Assembly (NCBI GenBank): GCA_013396635.1
Contig: WBMW01001574.1
Coordinates: 1,810,814-1,874,813, forward strand
Direction: 5' to 3'
Origin: Penelope pileata
Taxonomy: Eukaryota; Chordata; Aves; Galliformes; Cracidae
Length of the DNA: 64,000 nt
Every line of letters begins with the position of its first letter. Positions within the stretch are counted from its first letter, which is position 1. The notes under the pieces were generated by a model that did not search any database, had not been told where the DNA came from, and worked only from the letters and a program-made list of their open reading frames with translations. A program made the position numbers and the translations under genes. Of this stretch, positions 1 through 13,165 are shown piece by piece.

Positions 1-3000
1 TCGAGTTCACTGATGTCAGAGGAGCGGCTCCCATTAACCTACATCTTTGCTTTTATGAAAGCAGGCTGTTGGAGAGAAAACCTGCAAAGAGAAGTAAAGA
101 ACGAAAATCACATTGCTCTTCCTTTCCTCATCACACACAGTACAGATTGCCAGGACCCAACCTCAACATCCTGGCAGGCACCCTGTGTCAAACCTACTAC
201 TCAAGGATTACACAGAATGTCATTGAGATGCATCACCAGTTTTTTGGTTTGCCTCCATCAGAAAGACTGAGTTAAAATAAGATTAAGTGCAACTGAACGG
301 GAATATGCTGAATTAGAACTGCCAACAATGAGCAGGCATCAATGTTTTTCTCAGTGCTACCAGCAGAAGGGTTTTAGAAACTTACCTTTAACTAAATTAT
401 GTCATTCTCAATTCAATTTTCATTTTTTGCTGCTAACTTGCTTGCTTTCACTAAAATTTATCTTTTAACTGAAAACAGCATAGCTACGATCAGAGAACAG
501 TTTTGCCTAACAGAGTGAGCAGAACAGGAGTTCCCTATGGAAAGGGATTTGTCAGTAAATAACTTTGCCCCTGTAGAATTGAATATACAGCCCAAGAAAA
601 TTTCAGTTTCAGCAATGAAAATGAAACTGGAATAATGATGACAAACCTATATCCAGACAATATCTGCATTATAATTTCTTGCACACTTTCCATTGCATTT
701 TCCATGTTACTGATTCTATTCCAGTATCATGAAAGTAGATGTATTAGAATGTGAGGTTGAAATCCTGATTACATTGTTTAACTCTTTCAATAGTTTATAT
801 AAATAAATGTCATGATTTCTGTTGCATACTCATATCCTCACCTATACATTTGTACTGCAGTAGCCACTGTATAATAACATTCAAGAAAATAGGACTCAAA
901 ATTGTTGTTCACTTCCTAATGCACCTGGTTCTCATTATTTCCCACACTTGTTTCTGCAAACCCCATATGCAGAACATTCTGAACCAAAAAACACACTCAC
1001 TATGACACATTCCTGTATTTGTCTAAATACAAACTTTATTTTGCATTTCTCAAAAGAAACTTTAACTGGACTCTTTTAGAGGAAACAGTTCCTCAGTAGC
1101 TGCAAAAAGATTGTACACTACCATGCATCAAATCTGAGTTGCATCCAACAGATGTTAAACGCATCTAAAAAGGCGATATAATCATATCAGCATTGCTCTT
1201 TCCATATCTAATTCCCAATGACTCCTTGATGGATGTTCCCTATGGCCAGTTACACAAAAACCATCAGTCAGAGGTCTTGATCTCCGGTGTTCAACAATGT
1301 CTCACGTACAAGTGAAACATAAGGCTGGATAAACATGTTCCCATGAGTCACATGACCAGCTTACCTTCCCGGTCTTGGGGACATAAACTCTTTCGCTTTA
1401 CATTTATCACTTCAGTAGTGTTTTTGGAAGATAAAGTGATCCCCTACTAAAAAGGTTTTGCTAAATCATGAAATAACATGATTTAAGAGCTTTAATAGGA
1501 AGTCTTTATTTGGGCAACAGGAACGTCTCCATATGCAGAAAGAAGATCTTGGCTCATTGTTTTTAAATCTTTGAATCTTCTACTTAAAAAAAAATAGGTG
1601 ATACATTACAAAATGCAGGTGTCATTTTGCTACATCTTCAGTAAATCTGGTCATTTGAAAAATAACATGCTGTAACATCAGAAACTATTACAAACATTTC
1701 TTGCCTTTAGATTTGTATTGTGCTCTATTTCAGATTTAAAAAGCAGAATACAACAAAAGACGTAGCAAAAATGCTCTAAAAAATAAGTAATAGCTCAAAT
1801 AATACAGAAGGCCATGAAACAGTAACTACAAGAGAAGCTATTTTTTCCATTGTGGAATAGTATTCATTGATTTCTTAAACCACAGGCTAATTATGCTCTG
1901 AGTAGACAAAGTACTTTAAGGAGTCTAGTCTGGGATTCAGAGACACTGAGTTCATGATGTACTTTTGTCAAACCCAAGTTACAGTATTCAAGACAAGAGT
2001 AGCTTGATGAAATTTGATTGCTGGTGCTATTCAGGTGGTTAGATGAGGTGACCTAATGCTAATCTATGAGATGCATGGACCTACGTTGCTCTAAGTTAAT
2101 ACTAAGTTTATGTAATTAAAAGAAAATAATTCCAATAGTAGAGAATGGCCTTCTTCTTCTTCTATCTTTTTTCCCTAAAACACTTTAGTACCTGTTTCAT
2201 TGTTGTCAAAAATTACACGTGAACTAAGCATTTTCTAAAATGTCTCACATTTCCTGTGACCTGGTGACACTGTTTTTTTTAATATTACCTCTGTAAGCTA
2301 TCCCATTTAAATGCTCTGGAATTCAATAGCTTCACTACTGGATAATAGACTAATTCATGAAAGGAAATCATTTTAATCTATAACTGAGAAAAACCATTAA
2401 TTACTGGAAAACATCCAGTCTCCAAATTCACAGATATCAAATATGGTCTGGTAAGGAGGAGACAATTAGACTGAGGAATTCTACCCATAGGGAAAACATG
2501 CCAGCATTACTTCAGTCCAACTAATGACTTCAACAATAACTGCTGAAGTATTTCTAGCTACTGTCAATGCTATAAACATTTAAGCCCATGGTGAAAATGT
2601 CTTAACTACTGGCAGTCATGTTCTGACAGACTGACCTCAGCAGTTCATTACTGATAACAAAAGTCACTAAAAAACCATACAGCTTTCATTTCTTGTCTTC
2701 TGATGTGAATTAAGCCTAAATATAGGGATGCAAGTAGAACTACATGTTATAAAACAGCAGAATCGAGTTTATTGTACTGCTCATGCTCTGTTAAAGGGCT
2801 TCAGATTTTTGGGTACTCACTCACTTTCCTATACCATAGCTCAGCGTCATCTTAATAGAATTTATTCATTTGAAAAGTACAGCACTCCTCCTTTCTGGAG
2901 CAACATCTTCCAAAATCGAATCTTGTCCTCTTTCAGCCATCCTTCCTGAACCTCACAGCTTTGCAATGATGGAGTCTGCGGTCTGCTCATGACAAATAGT

Positions 3001-3330
3001 CTTAATAGCTCTTTCTGGAGCTTTCTTTCTAATGCATACAATCCAGAAAACTTTAGCCCTAACTCAAATGGCACAAGTTAACGCACTGAGGTCCCTTAAT
3101 GAGTTTTGAATATGAGAGGAATACACAGCATCCTAACTCAGTCTAAAGAGACTTTTCCCTTGCTCCCTTCAACAACAGCTCTGTTCTTCAACACTAAGTA
3201 TGTATTAGCTTGAAACATTGTTTATTCATGACCAATGTTGTCTACACAACCTTGTCATTTTCTCCTCAGGGTGTTTGTTCTCGTATATGGAGGCTAAGGA
3301 CTAAGCCCAAAGATGCGAAACACACAATAA

Positions 3331-3362
3331 TTCTTCGCATTAAAAGTTCTTCGCATTAAAAG
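3331..3362. repeat. Exact 16-bp tandem duplication
   Basis: ttcttcgcattaaaag occurs twice with no spacer, followed by an A run. Confidence 0.95.
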
Positions 3363-5049
3363 AAAAAAAGATTCTTCAAGTTGGACAGAAGTAGTAGGAA
3401 TTTCAGGAGGGAATGATGTTGAAATTTGGCAAAAACAATTGAAAACATTTTCAAGTTTGCCTACTGTAATGCAACCTGCCATATAAAGTGTTACTATGTA
3501 CATTTTACGCCTGGGAATACTGACAGGTGGGAGAGTGAATATAGATTATACAAAGCTGCATATCTTTTGGCAAAGGGAGATATGTTTGTGCACCACACTG
3601 GAGAACTGTGAGGACCTCAGAAGTAGGTTGCATTGCAAGTAGCAATGATGCAGTAGTGCTGCTCTCTATTTACACAGTTATTAACCTGAATGTAGCATCC
3701 TGCTGCATAGCAGCACAGCTTGCTGTAGCTTGACCTGTCTTATCCAACATTGCATTGTGCCATCTGAGCAGACTCTGGGAGACGAAGTCCCTATTACAAA
3801 ACATAGAGAAAACACTGCTGCCACTGGTTAAAGTGAGGGGTATAACCTACATACTAAGAAGACAGAAGCCACAGAAAAGGAAGATTGCCGTAACATACCA
3901 AATAAAGCTGTGTAAAACATACATTTCTCTACAAACTACCATGTTGGGAACCTGTCAGAGAAGAAGGCACCACAGAAAGCCTCACAACTAGTGTGTTAAG
4001 TGCTACTCAGCTGCAAAAGTTCTCAGTTGGAAATGTTAAATACTTGTTTTCCATACAAATTACTCTTAATATATATATTCTTCATTATTAAAATAAAACT
4101 TGTAATGTAATTGCTTAAATCTAAGTTCAAACACTGATAAACATTTTCATTATCAAATACAGTAAAATTCCAGGAGCATCAGGTAGATCTTTGCAGCATG
4201 ATCGGTACACACTGAAAATTGGGTCATTTACTAAACGTGCAGGACTGCTGCAAGCTTCTCTTCACAGAGATGTTGGATAAGAAACTGGTTCAACAAAAAC
4301 AAATAATACATATCGATACTTTATTTTTAAATCCAGGGAAACTATTATGTCAGGCATCAAATATTTTGCTCACTAAGAACATCTTTGCCTTTTCCTCTTC
4401 CCCATCTCTGGATGTACCAGCACAGGCAGTTCTGTAGGATATCCTTAGTTTTGTTCCAAAAGTCCCAGATCAGTCGGAATACTGGAGATCTCAGAATAGC
4501 TTGTTGGGAAATATTTTCTTTTTTGTGCTCAGAGCTGTTGTGAACTTTATCTTATAGTAAGCATTAAGCATTTCTCTTATTTATTCAGTCAAGTGGAGTA
4601 GGTTTACATTCTGAATGTAAATACATACTATGCAGAGAGAAAAGTAGCATTTAAATGATTTATTTTCACATGGTCAAGCTGTTAAATATCAAAACACTGG
4701 ATTAGAGCTTAAGTTCTTACTACAGCTGCCTTGGCTCCAAATCAGGCACTGTACAGTCAGCCTCCAGGATTTCTTCTGAAGACTTGCTGAAAGATCTGGG
4801 ATAAGGGACAGCTGGAGTCAGGAAAAAGGGCATGTTGGGGATAGGACAGGAGCACATAACATTGCAAAAAGGGAAATATCACCCTTCAGAAAGGCTATTT
4901 TACAGGCTATTGCTCAGAGAGGGGCTTTACGAGTCCTCAAATCCACCCAGGAATTTGAACAAGGAAAAGGTATCCCTTTCCTCTTGACCAGCGATATCTA
5001 TGTTGTGTCTGTTAGAGACAAGTGGCACTGTCACTCTGAAATAAGACCT

Positions 5050-5070
5050 GGGGGAAAAAAAAAAAAAAAA
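5050..5070. repeat. Poly(A) tract
   Basis: About 17 consecutive A follow a short G run. No retroposon body is recognised beside it. Confidence 0.9.
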
Positions 5071-5179
5071 AGTATTTTCAACACTGACCCACTTTCAGGC
5101 CAAACTGCAAGATAATGATGGTTTTCTTGAAGTTCTAAAGAAATTCATTGCTCATTTAGTGCCTGTTTTAGCCAAAGGC

Positions 5180-5905
5180 TGCACTGTTGCCTTATTTTCT
5201 GTTTAAACATACCCTACTCTGACACATCACTGAAGCCTTTAAAGTCTTCTCATCTTTACTGCAGAAAGTTCTTTGATCTCAATGCCAGAAAAGGTCAACA
5301 ACAAGAACTTTAGAATTAGAGCTGTTTACATCCAACACACAATGCAAATAAGTGAATGTGGCAAGGACAACCCTAGCAGATTAAATGAGGCCATGTTTTC
5401 ATAGTTCAGCTTAAAATGATTTTGTTTTTGCCAACCATTGTGCAAGGAATGTCATCATGAAATCCAGTGAAATTTGCTTATTGAAGTGCTTTCCCCCTGA
5501 AAATGTTTCATCAATCATAGCCCAGAAGGGCTCTGTCATACGATAATTGCAACTTGGCGTGCCAACAAAGAGCATCCAAATGTCTTCAGCTTCCTTATCT
5601 ATACAATGGGCAAGAATGACAGCCATTTTATTAGCTGAGATATTGTTACCCCCATCAGATAAAATACTGTGTTTTGTTGCTTTGATGTTTTCTGTCACCA
5701 TAGCAGAGCTGTCTGTTTCAACTGAGTATTTAAAAAGGTCTGCAGTGGCAGCTTGTGTTCCTCCACAATAACACTGCCTACAAACATCTAGCAGAAAGAA
5801 GAGCGCAGTGTACTAATTGCACTTTCTCAGAAAGAGATGGGAAAAGCAAGCGGACTTTCTGCTGCAGTTATTTCTAGTCAAGACATAATCGCAGAGTCAT
5901 CTCTC
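5180..5905 (-). pseudogene. Degenerate hAT-superfamily transposase (DNA transposon remnant)
   Basis: Frames on the minus strand line up with the core of hAT transposases of the ZBED/SCAND3-like kind. In order: a segment around MFVGSVIVEEHKL (from 5787) resembling the family's MF-x-DS-x-IA stretch; then an open run of about 130 codons ending at 5411 with SILSDGGNNIS (about 5666-5634), which sits where the catalytic DES(T/N)D motif lies, followed by VIL...IDKEAEDI; then, after a frameshift, GFHDD...MVG (from 5465), matching the second catalytic-Asp block GFxSDG..MxG; then, after another shift, PHLIC-stop-GCPCH (to 5359), matching the family's C-x-C-H block. The first motif has lost E and T of the DES(T/N)D consensus. 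At least two frameshifts and internal stops make it non-functional. Terminal repeats and the 8-bp target duplication were not found, so the ends are approximate. Identification is by motif order, not alignment. Confidence 0.62.
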
Positions 5906-7039
5906 ATCTACATTTGCTTCCTGGAGGATAAAAAGCTCAGAGAGTGAATTTCCAGAGTGGACAGCCACTTGAGAAGCTTCTCCAAAATGAATTCAACCAT
6001 TCCAGTTCTCCAGCCTTCACATACACATACATTAATCCTCAGAGTATTTAGTAGATTAAAATAACATTTCAGTGTAACTGCTTATATTTAACACTTCGCC
6101 ACAATAAGTACAACTATTGCAGAACTCAGAAATATGTATCTTACTTTCACATCCCTGGTTAGATCATACAGACCTTGAAAGCTAACAAAAAACCTGTCAT
6201 GCAGAGCAATATGCAAACCAATTTAATTTTCTATTTAAATCCTTCCTGACAGAGTGGACTTCCCTTGAATTCCAAACCAGCAAGTCTGTTAGCCAAACTC
6301 TGAAGGTAGATAAGTCTGCTTGTTGACACCAAACTTATCTCACTGTTCTATCATTTGGGCAATAATTATATTAAGTGCTGTAGACACAATTTAATAATTC
6401 AACATTTGCCAACTGAACACTTCCCATCTATACTAAGCATAGGTAAGAACTGTGGCCTCTCCAATGGATGGCATGACAAATACTGTCCACACTTTATCTC
6501 AGCAGTGCTCTAGCACACCAATTTCCACTGAGAGTTGATGTTGGGATGATAATGGGAACAGAAAAATTAGAGGCCATCTGCCCAGCAGGAAATCTCATCT
6601 TTGGTGGTTGCTCAGTAAGAGGCTGCCTTGACAAAAAAAGGCAAAATAGGCATAAATATGCTGGCAGGTACAGGCTCCTCTGATTGTTGATGTTTGTAAT
6701 TCTATACACATCTTTGAAATGCCACAAGGCATTTTAATAGGTGCATAACAAACATACTCATCCGTTCCCTACACCTCTGATACACAGATTAAAGAAAAAA
6801 GGTGGCTTCTACCACATTTTTTTCCCCAGCTCTGTGCTGTTCTTCCTCCTCCTGAAGGCAGATCCTGCTCCTTCTTTCACACAGGACTTGCCTTTCCTGG
6901 TTTTCCACCTCCATTCATATTCCTGAAGCCACATTTGCAACCAGAGGTTGTGAGCTGGACACACCCTTGCAGAAGTGACCTTGATAGACCTGCAAGTTTC
7001 ATGTTCAGTTATGAACTTCACTGAAGACTGAAAGCCTGT

Positions 7040-7130
7040 GCAGACACTTAGCTTGCCTTTGTTTCAGTTCCCTAATTTACAAAATCCTTTCTTCTACCTT
7101 GTCTGTTTTGATCTAAACAAAACAAATCTA
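7040..7130 (+). repeat. Possible ancient amniote SINE/LINE-tail repeat
   Basis: The order tgtttcagttccctaattta, aaatcctttcttctacctt and gtctgttttgatctaaac resembles the old amniote repeat tail that reads cctcagttccccatctgtaa followed by tttgtctgtcttgtctattt. It is diverged, and the call is by eye. Confidence 0.4.
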
Positions 7131-7284
7131 AAGTCCTAAAGGTCACATAGGCCTCTGTAGCAATATGAACTCATTTGGTACCTTGATCTTGTTTGGGTAG
7201 AGTGTAAACCAAATTCTAAGTATCAAAACAAACTGAAACTTCCTTTCAAGCACTGCTGTCCAGATTGTTTTTCCTTTGAGTGAG

Positions 7285-7345
7285 GGATCATAGAAGAATA
7301 AGTTGCACAGCTTGGAAGGTAGACCTAAAAGCAGAGCTAGAGAGG
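7285..7345 (-). repeat. Possible CR1 3'-terminal scrap
   Basis: The stretch gatcatagaagaataagttg followed by cttggaaggtagacc resembles the terminal repeats and the ttggaaggga block of CR1 in antisense. It is very short and diverged. Confidence 0.3.
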
Positions 7346-9482
7346 ATTCAAGTGACTGAGAAATTTAACCTTGAATACTCTTTTAAGACCCTGGAGAAAT
7401 TACACACTGGGTGCACTCACTTCTAAGCTCAGTGTTGCTATTCCCATTGCTGAGCACTGGGAGATGATCTGGAGGCACCACAGCCTAATCAACAGATGTC
7501 CTCTTTGCAGTAATGCGTCTTTTTCAATAAGACCAAAACCTCCCTTAAAATATATATATATATTTTATCTGCTTTGGGAAGGAATAAAAACCATAAACCC
7601 TGTCTAGCATGGAATTTAAGATAAGAATTGTGACCAACGGAAGCCTGTGACAGTCTGTTTTAAGCAGAATTTTTATTTTCAAGCATAAATGCACATCTCA
7701 AAGCTACAGTGTTCAGTACTTTGTAAATGCCTTCATCACATGGTATGAACACTTCCACAACACCTGTTTTTTCTTAAAGCTTTAACTCCTGAAGTCACAT
7801 TAAGTGCATTAATACTCAAACCTTACAAAAGAGGAGGGAAAAATAAGCAAGACATAAAACATCTACCAAATACCAATACCGAATACCTAACAGAGAAAGC
7901 CTATTTTCTTTTAAAAAAATTTTTTTGCTTCCAGTTTCCTGGTCTGCAGGGTACACGCATACATGAAAACTCATTCATAGAGACAACACATGGCAATAAA
8001 GCCTCTGCAAGTCCAGAGGTACCGCTATTTCCTACATTAAGTTCTCTGGTTTTCAAGTTTACTTACACATCCTGGATACGTGACATATCAGAACTCCTGA
8101 AAGTTAATAAAATGTCAAAAATAACATAGCTCTACTACCTTATTTTGTTAATGAGTTTTTAAATCTTCCTTCTAAGAATTTGTCATGTAATAAACTAATG
8201 AAAAAGGAAGTAGAGACTGGCAAACACTAACTGGGAAATTCAAGGGCACAGAATTACTCGTTTCAGTATCTGTATATGTTCCCTTAAATTACAGCTGCTA
8301 TAACACCTCAGATTTATAGCTATAACACCTGACAGACAGAACTCATTTCTGCCTCAAGAAAATACCTATGCACAGGTCCACTTTGCTGGTGGTAAAATAT
8401 AGAAGCACCTACCTTTCTCTCCATTAAACAAACAAACAGCCTGCCTTCTGCCATTCATTCTGCCTATATCTCAAAGCAGGCTGTCAGTAGAAAACTCAGT
8501 CCTGTTTCTGCTTCCTTCCCTTTTAATAGCTTGCTCAAGAAAGAGTTAGTAAATTGGCATCTGGAGTATTGGGGCCTAGGAAGCTACTCAGCTGCAATTG
8601 AAATCTGGTGTGTGTCAGGTGTGACGAGTTTGAGGAAAAAAACAAACTTCCACAAATGAAGTGCAATTGCCAGAATCACAGCACAGTGATGAAAGGGGCT
8701 TTTCAATGAACAGAGTGTTCCTTGGTCATTTATAAAGGATTATTCATTATCTAATAATTAAACCTTTAGGTAATGAAATGTGTTTTAAAAGGAGGAGGGG
8801 AAAAACCAGCAACAAGGACTTTGCTTCAGCAGATGTAAAACTGACACATCTGCCTCCCTTGATACTAGCAAATTGGCTCTTTCAATATGTTTCATTTGTT
8901 CTCCTGCCAATTGCTGATCTCTTGTCAATTTACTTTCAAACTTGGAAGAAAATTAAATTGTTTGATGACATATTGGTTTCTGTATTTCATCTTTGAAATG
9001 CAAAATATATATTGCAATGATCTTATAAATGTTTCACATCTTCGAAATCTTTGCAATTGTAAAATGTTGAGCTTGATCCTCATTTGGGATATAAGGGCAT
9101 AACTCCATCTAACTAAATTAGGCAGTTTATCACAGCTGGTGATCTTTTCCATAGTTTTGCCACAGATTGACATAGAACATTGTATACTTATTTAGCAATA
9201 TGCAGCGTGAAAGGAAGAGACTCCCTATATGCCTTAAGCATGCTTGAAAATACCTATACTAGATAATTGCTTAAAAATGCTTCCTAATAGCCTTAAATAC
9301 TCAAAATGAAATGATGGAACTGTCATCACAGCAAATCACACGAGGAAAGAAAAATGATAGCAGCATTAACTGCAACAGCCACCTGCTCTGTAAAGGTTGT
9401 TAAAATGATAGAAAGAATATGTTGGCTAATCCATAGTATGCAGGCTAAAACCCACAACAAGTCCAATATTCCATGCTACAAG

Positions 9483-9527
9483 TTATAATTTATATACCTA
9501 TAATTTATACTATACTATAATTTATAC
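9483..9527. repeat. AT-rich triplicated motif
   Basis: tataatttata appears three times at about 16-bp spacing, within an AT-only tract interrupted by a few C. Confidence 0.85.
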
Positions 9528-10254
9528 AACACTTATCAAAATGCAAGCTGGAAAGAACTGGCTACTGACAGGGATACTCATTTAGTGCCTTGCTCTGCGA
9601 CCACTTCTTTAGTCCCAACTCGACAAAAGGGTTATGGCACTAACACAAGGACTTTGGCAGAAGCCTTTATTTTCTCCCAGTGCTCAGGACAGCCTTGGCT
9701 CTACCAGCAGAAATCTGAGTCAGGGTCCTATAAACACAGTATGCCTAATATGCTGATGGGAGCTTGCTCTCTGCTCAAAACAGGTTCAGCCACCTTTATT
9801 CGAAGACAGGAGGAAGAAAAGGAGAAAGAGAATGAGGCAGTAGCAATGTCCTCTTCACAAACAATTTTAGACTGCTGGAGTTTAAGGCAAGCCTAAACAA
9901 ACCTGCTGTCCTCTGGTCCTGAAAAACACCCCAATTTCCTATCTACATGCAGAAACGAAACCCATCGCTCCTGTTGAAGTTACTCCACTTGGCAAAAGGC
10001 AATTCAATCACCCTGAGCCCATGAGCGCATTTCTCCAGCTGGGCAGGAAGCATCTTTGTGTGGGAGTCTTGATTTCAGGTTCCTGCCCTCAGGATGCCTA
10101 ATGCATTTTATCTAGGAATTGTTTAAAATAAAATAGTCTGTCATAGAAAGGAATGGAAAGAGGCTCATTTTCAGAGCCACTGCTGCTATGGATGGCCAAT
10201 ATAGATGAAAGTGCTTATGTTTAGGCATTCTTGACTGAAAACAATGGCTCTCTT

Positions 10255-10345
10255 TATGCTAAGTTTATCCATCTGTAAAGCAGACACATTACAGTTTACC
10301 TAACTCAGAGAAATGGGATAATACAGCTCTGGCAAAAGAAAGGCT
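10255..10345 (+). repeat. Possible MIR/L2-type ancient repeat tail
   Basis: The stretch agtttatccatctgtaaagc, then a tacctaactcagag run and gggataatac, follows the common ancient repeat block cagtttccccatctgtaaaa ... ctacctcacag. It is diverged. Confidence 0.4.
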
Positions 10346-11058
10346 CCATCACATTGCTTTACTAAGCACAAAAAGGTAATATGAATATATGATTTTAAAT
10401 CAACATTAAGATAGTTTGGACTCTTGAGACATTTCTGACATTGCTTTGTCTGTATAATGTAATTCATTTTCTAGCAGGTCTCTTGCCATGCTTGATATTC
10501 CACAGAGCCCGCCTGTGTTACAAGATGTACATAGCTAATCTGCTGAGAAAAGAAATCATAAACAACACTTTATCATGCATTATTTTATTCATGAGAGCAT
10601 TATTCTAATCAGAGCAATCTTGAACTATGAGTTGGATGCTGGGATCGTCTAGCCATACTGATATAGCCCAAGTTAGTCTACTAGAAACTTTCTGTAATTC
10701 CAGAGCAGGAAGATGGTACAAAAAGTTTAAGGCTGCCATATTTGGTTTGAAACTTCCTAATCATGTGGATTTTTTTTTCTTTCTTTTTGTTTTTGCAAAG
10801 TTGTTAAAGAGAAATTTCGTTACATTATTACCTATACTTTCTTAAGTGAGCAGTTTGAAAGAATATTAACTGCATTGGCACTTAATGTCCAGGGTGGATG
10901 TGACAACATTTGCCTCTATGATTGTTCCCAGCAAAGGAAGTTTGGCTTTCTGGAGCTCTCAGAGCACATGACATTCAGCACTCCAAGAAACAGGAATCTC
11001 CTGAGTGAGATTATGTTGTTTGCTTCCAGGATTTGGGCTGAACATTTTGTAATATGTA

Positions 11059-11460
11059 CAAAGGCGGCTGTGAAAGCAATGCCTCCTATTTTATTATGTT
11101 GGCCTGCAGTGTCAGAGGCAGATGTTGGTGGTACGGCAGTAGAGGCTGAACCTTCCCACCAATATTCTTTTCCAGTTTGTTGTCGTGTAACAGATGGCAG
11201 CAGAGGGGCAGTCTGACAAAATGGCATCTGACATAGAAATGATGAATGTTTCTGGAGAACAAGCAGTGGATGTGAGCACAGTGAAGTGGTGGGTGGTGCA
11301 TTTCAGCAGTGGTGACAGCAATGTGAAAGACAAGCCATCTTCTGGATTGCCATGTATTGTAGCTGATAATTTGCTCTATCAAATAATATTATTGTGTTCT
11401 ATGTATCTGTTGTCATTTCCATGGAATAAATAGGAGATGTTATTTTCGGAGTGACCTACG
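11059..11460 (+). mobile_element. Internally deleted mariner (Galluhop-type) transposon with TIRs and TA target site
   Basis: A 402-bp element lies between two TA dinucleotides (11057-11058 and 11461-11462), the mariner target-site signature. Its ends are inverted: the first 33 bases match the reverse complement of the last 33 at 21 positions, with an identical CTCCTATTT core. The interior matches the start of the Galluhop-type transposase known from chicken: the 5' UTR, then MAAEGQSDKMASDIEM, then VDVSTVKWWVVHFSSGDSN, a DNA-binding-domain segment. About 80 bp of the N-terminal region and roughly 800 bp of catalytic domain are missing relative to the approximately 1.2-kb family. A 79-codon frame (11194-11433) runs from the original ATG into the 3' non-coding end. 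It cannot encode an active transposase. Confidence 0.88.
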
Positions 11461-12754
11461 TACAAAACGTTCACATACACCTTACAAGTCAGCCATCACA
11501 TATTTTTAGTAACATTGCTTTCATGGGATAATCCTAAGTGATTTATGAAACTAAGCCCGTTATCTCTTTGATTAATGTGTTTTAAAGTCCAAGGATAAAC
11601 ATGGGTCAGCCACACAAAAAAGACATGGAAGATTTGAAGAACAGTGACAAGAGCAGGCAGAAAGGAAAACTTATTTCTTTAAAAGTGGCTTCTTGGGTGT
11701 CATCTCCACATATAGTTTAGCTGTACTAGTCCACACTGGTGCAGTATATGTAATTTTTTACTAAAACTTCATTAGAGACCATCCCTACTTTTTTTTTTTT
11801 TTATGTGGATGGATCCCAAGCCTATGCAGACATTGACCAGAAGATCTTACTAGATCAGATTCTGAGAGCTGTCTCCCATGACAGTCCTGGATACTAAGCC
11901 ACTGTTAAATGTCTGTCTTGTCACAGATTTATTCTGTATATGCTTGAAACTGAACCATGTCACATATTTGGCAGGAAATGTAATCCTTCCACAAAGAGGA
12001 TTTGATCCTTGGTGTGATCCTGCTGTTCTCAGGCAAGAACAGCTCTCGATAAAGCCAGTGCAAGGTCTCTCCATGTATTTCAAACCCCAAACATGGGTTT
12101 ACAATAGCAAAAGCTCCTGTCCCCAGTATTCCACATGGCCCTGATGGCACGAGAAGAGATGGACTGCAGCTACAAACTGCACAGTGTGCATACAAAATGC
12201 CTTCATCTGGATGCATATGGAAGAAATGAATTATCTTTTAATTGTTTTCCAAAGCCCCAGGTGGCATTACTAGGAAAACCATATCTCTTTGTCTAAAAAG
12301 CAGCAGACAAAATCACTGACAGAATGACAGATTAGTGATCTTCTGTTAGGGCATCACTCCCATAACCCCAGCTTCCAATTTTGAGAATGTCTCTGACTTT
12401 CTCTGCTCCTTTCATCTCTTCAGATCTTCATGGCAATTCCCTTCTCCCTTGCTTATAGCTGCTCCCATAAGACACCCTCCCTGGCAGTACTCCTCACATG
12501 TGACTCCTCATAGGCAAAGGACATACATTTAGGATATATCACTGCTTTTGCCTTAAAATCCTAGCTGTGAATCCTGAAATCCTTGCAGTACCAGGAAGGC
12601 TTCAAAGAAAAAGGGGAAGGGAGAGAGAGTGAACCTGCAGATATCTTCTCATATGATTGCTATCAGTCTCCTCTAACATAATGGAATAAATATTATTAGC
12701 GTAAAAATCATCTGGAACAACAGGGGAACCATGACCAGTAAATAGTTTGTATTT

Positions 12755-13165
12755 TCAAAGAACAGATCATGCCAGACAAATGTAATTGCTCCTCCACTGC
12801 TTTCTGGGTTAGTGTACGGAAGGAACAGAGTGGCTGCAATATTTCTGGGCTGTAGCATTTGATACAGTGGCTCACAAAATCTTATTAGAAAAATAATTTA
12901 TAATGTCTTGGATGAGAGTGCTGTCATGTGGATTGAAAACTGGCTGAAAGAAAGTAAACAAAGGATAATGAGTCATGACAAACAGCACTGCACTGAGCTG
13001 AGAAGAGGTATCCAGTTGGGTTGCCACAGGAATTGGTGTTAAGCCCAGTTTTATTTTACATGTTTATTAATGCTCTGGAAAAAGAGATGAACAGCCTGAG
13101 AATTAAATTCACAGATGATACTAAATTACTAGATGTTGTTAACCACAATCAGGACAGAGATATTA
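12755..13165 (+). mobile_element. Old CR1-family LINE fragment, reverse-transcriptase region
   Basis: Broken frames follow the CR1 reverse-transcriptase order. FDTVAHKILLEK is at 12858. WIENWLKESKQRIMS is at 12929-12973 (family: W-x-x-NWL-x-x-R-x-QRV). A 40-codon open stretch at 13021-13140 reads LPQELVLSPVLFYMFINALE and then reaches FTDDTKLL at 13108-13131, the counterpart of the catalytic F/YADDT box with Ala changed to Thr. Stops and frameshifts separate the blocks. The wording is closer to the older amniote CR1/L3-like lineages than to young chicken CR1 subfamilies. The 5' end and the 3' tail are not recognisable. Confidence 0.8.

Noticed and set aside
10916..11382. Minus-strand frames of about 100 codons around 11.0-11.4 kb
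   Set aside because: They mostly lie antisense to the mariner element and have no independent support.
12673..12858. Minus-strand frame of 61 codons
   Set aside because: It is the antisense shadow of the CR1 reverse-transcriptase fragment.
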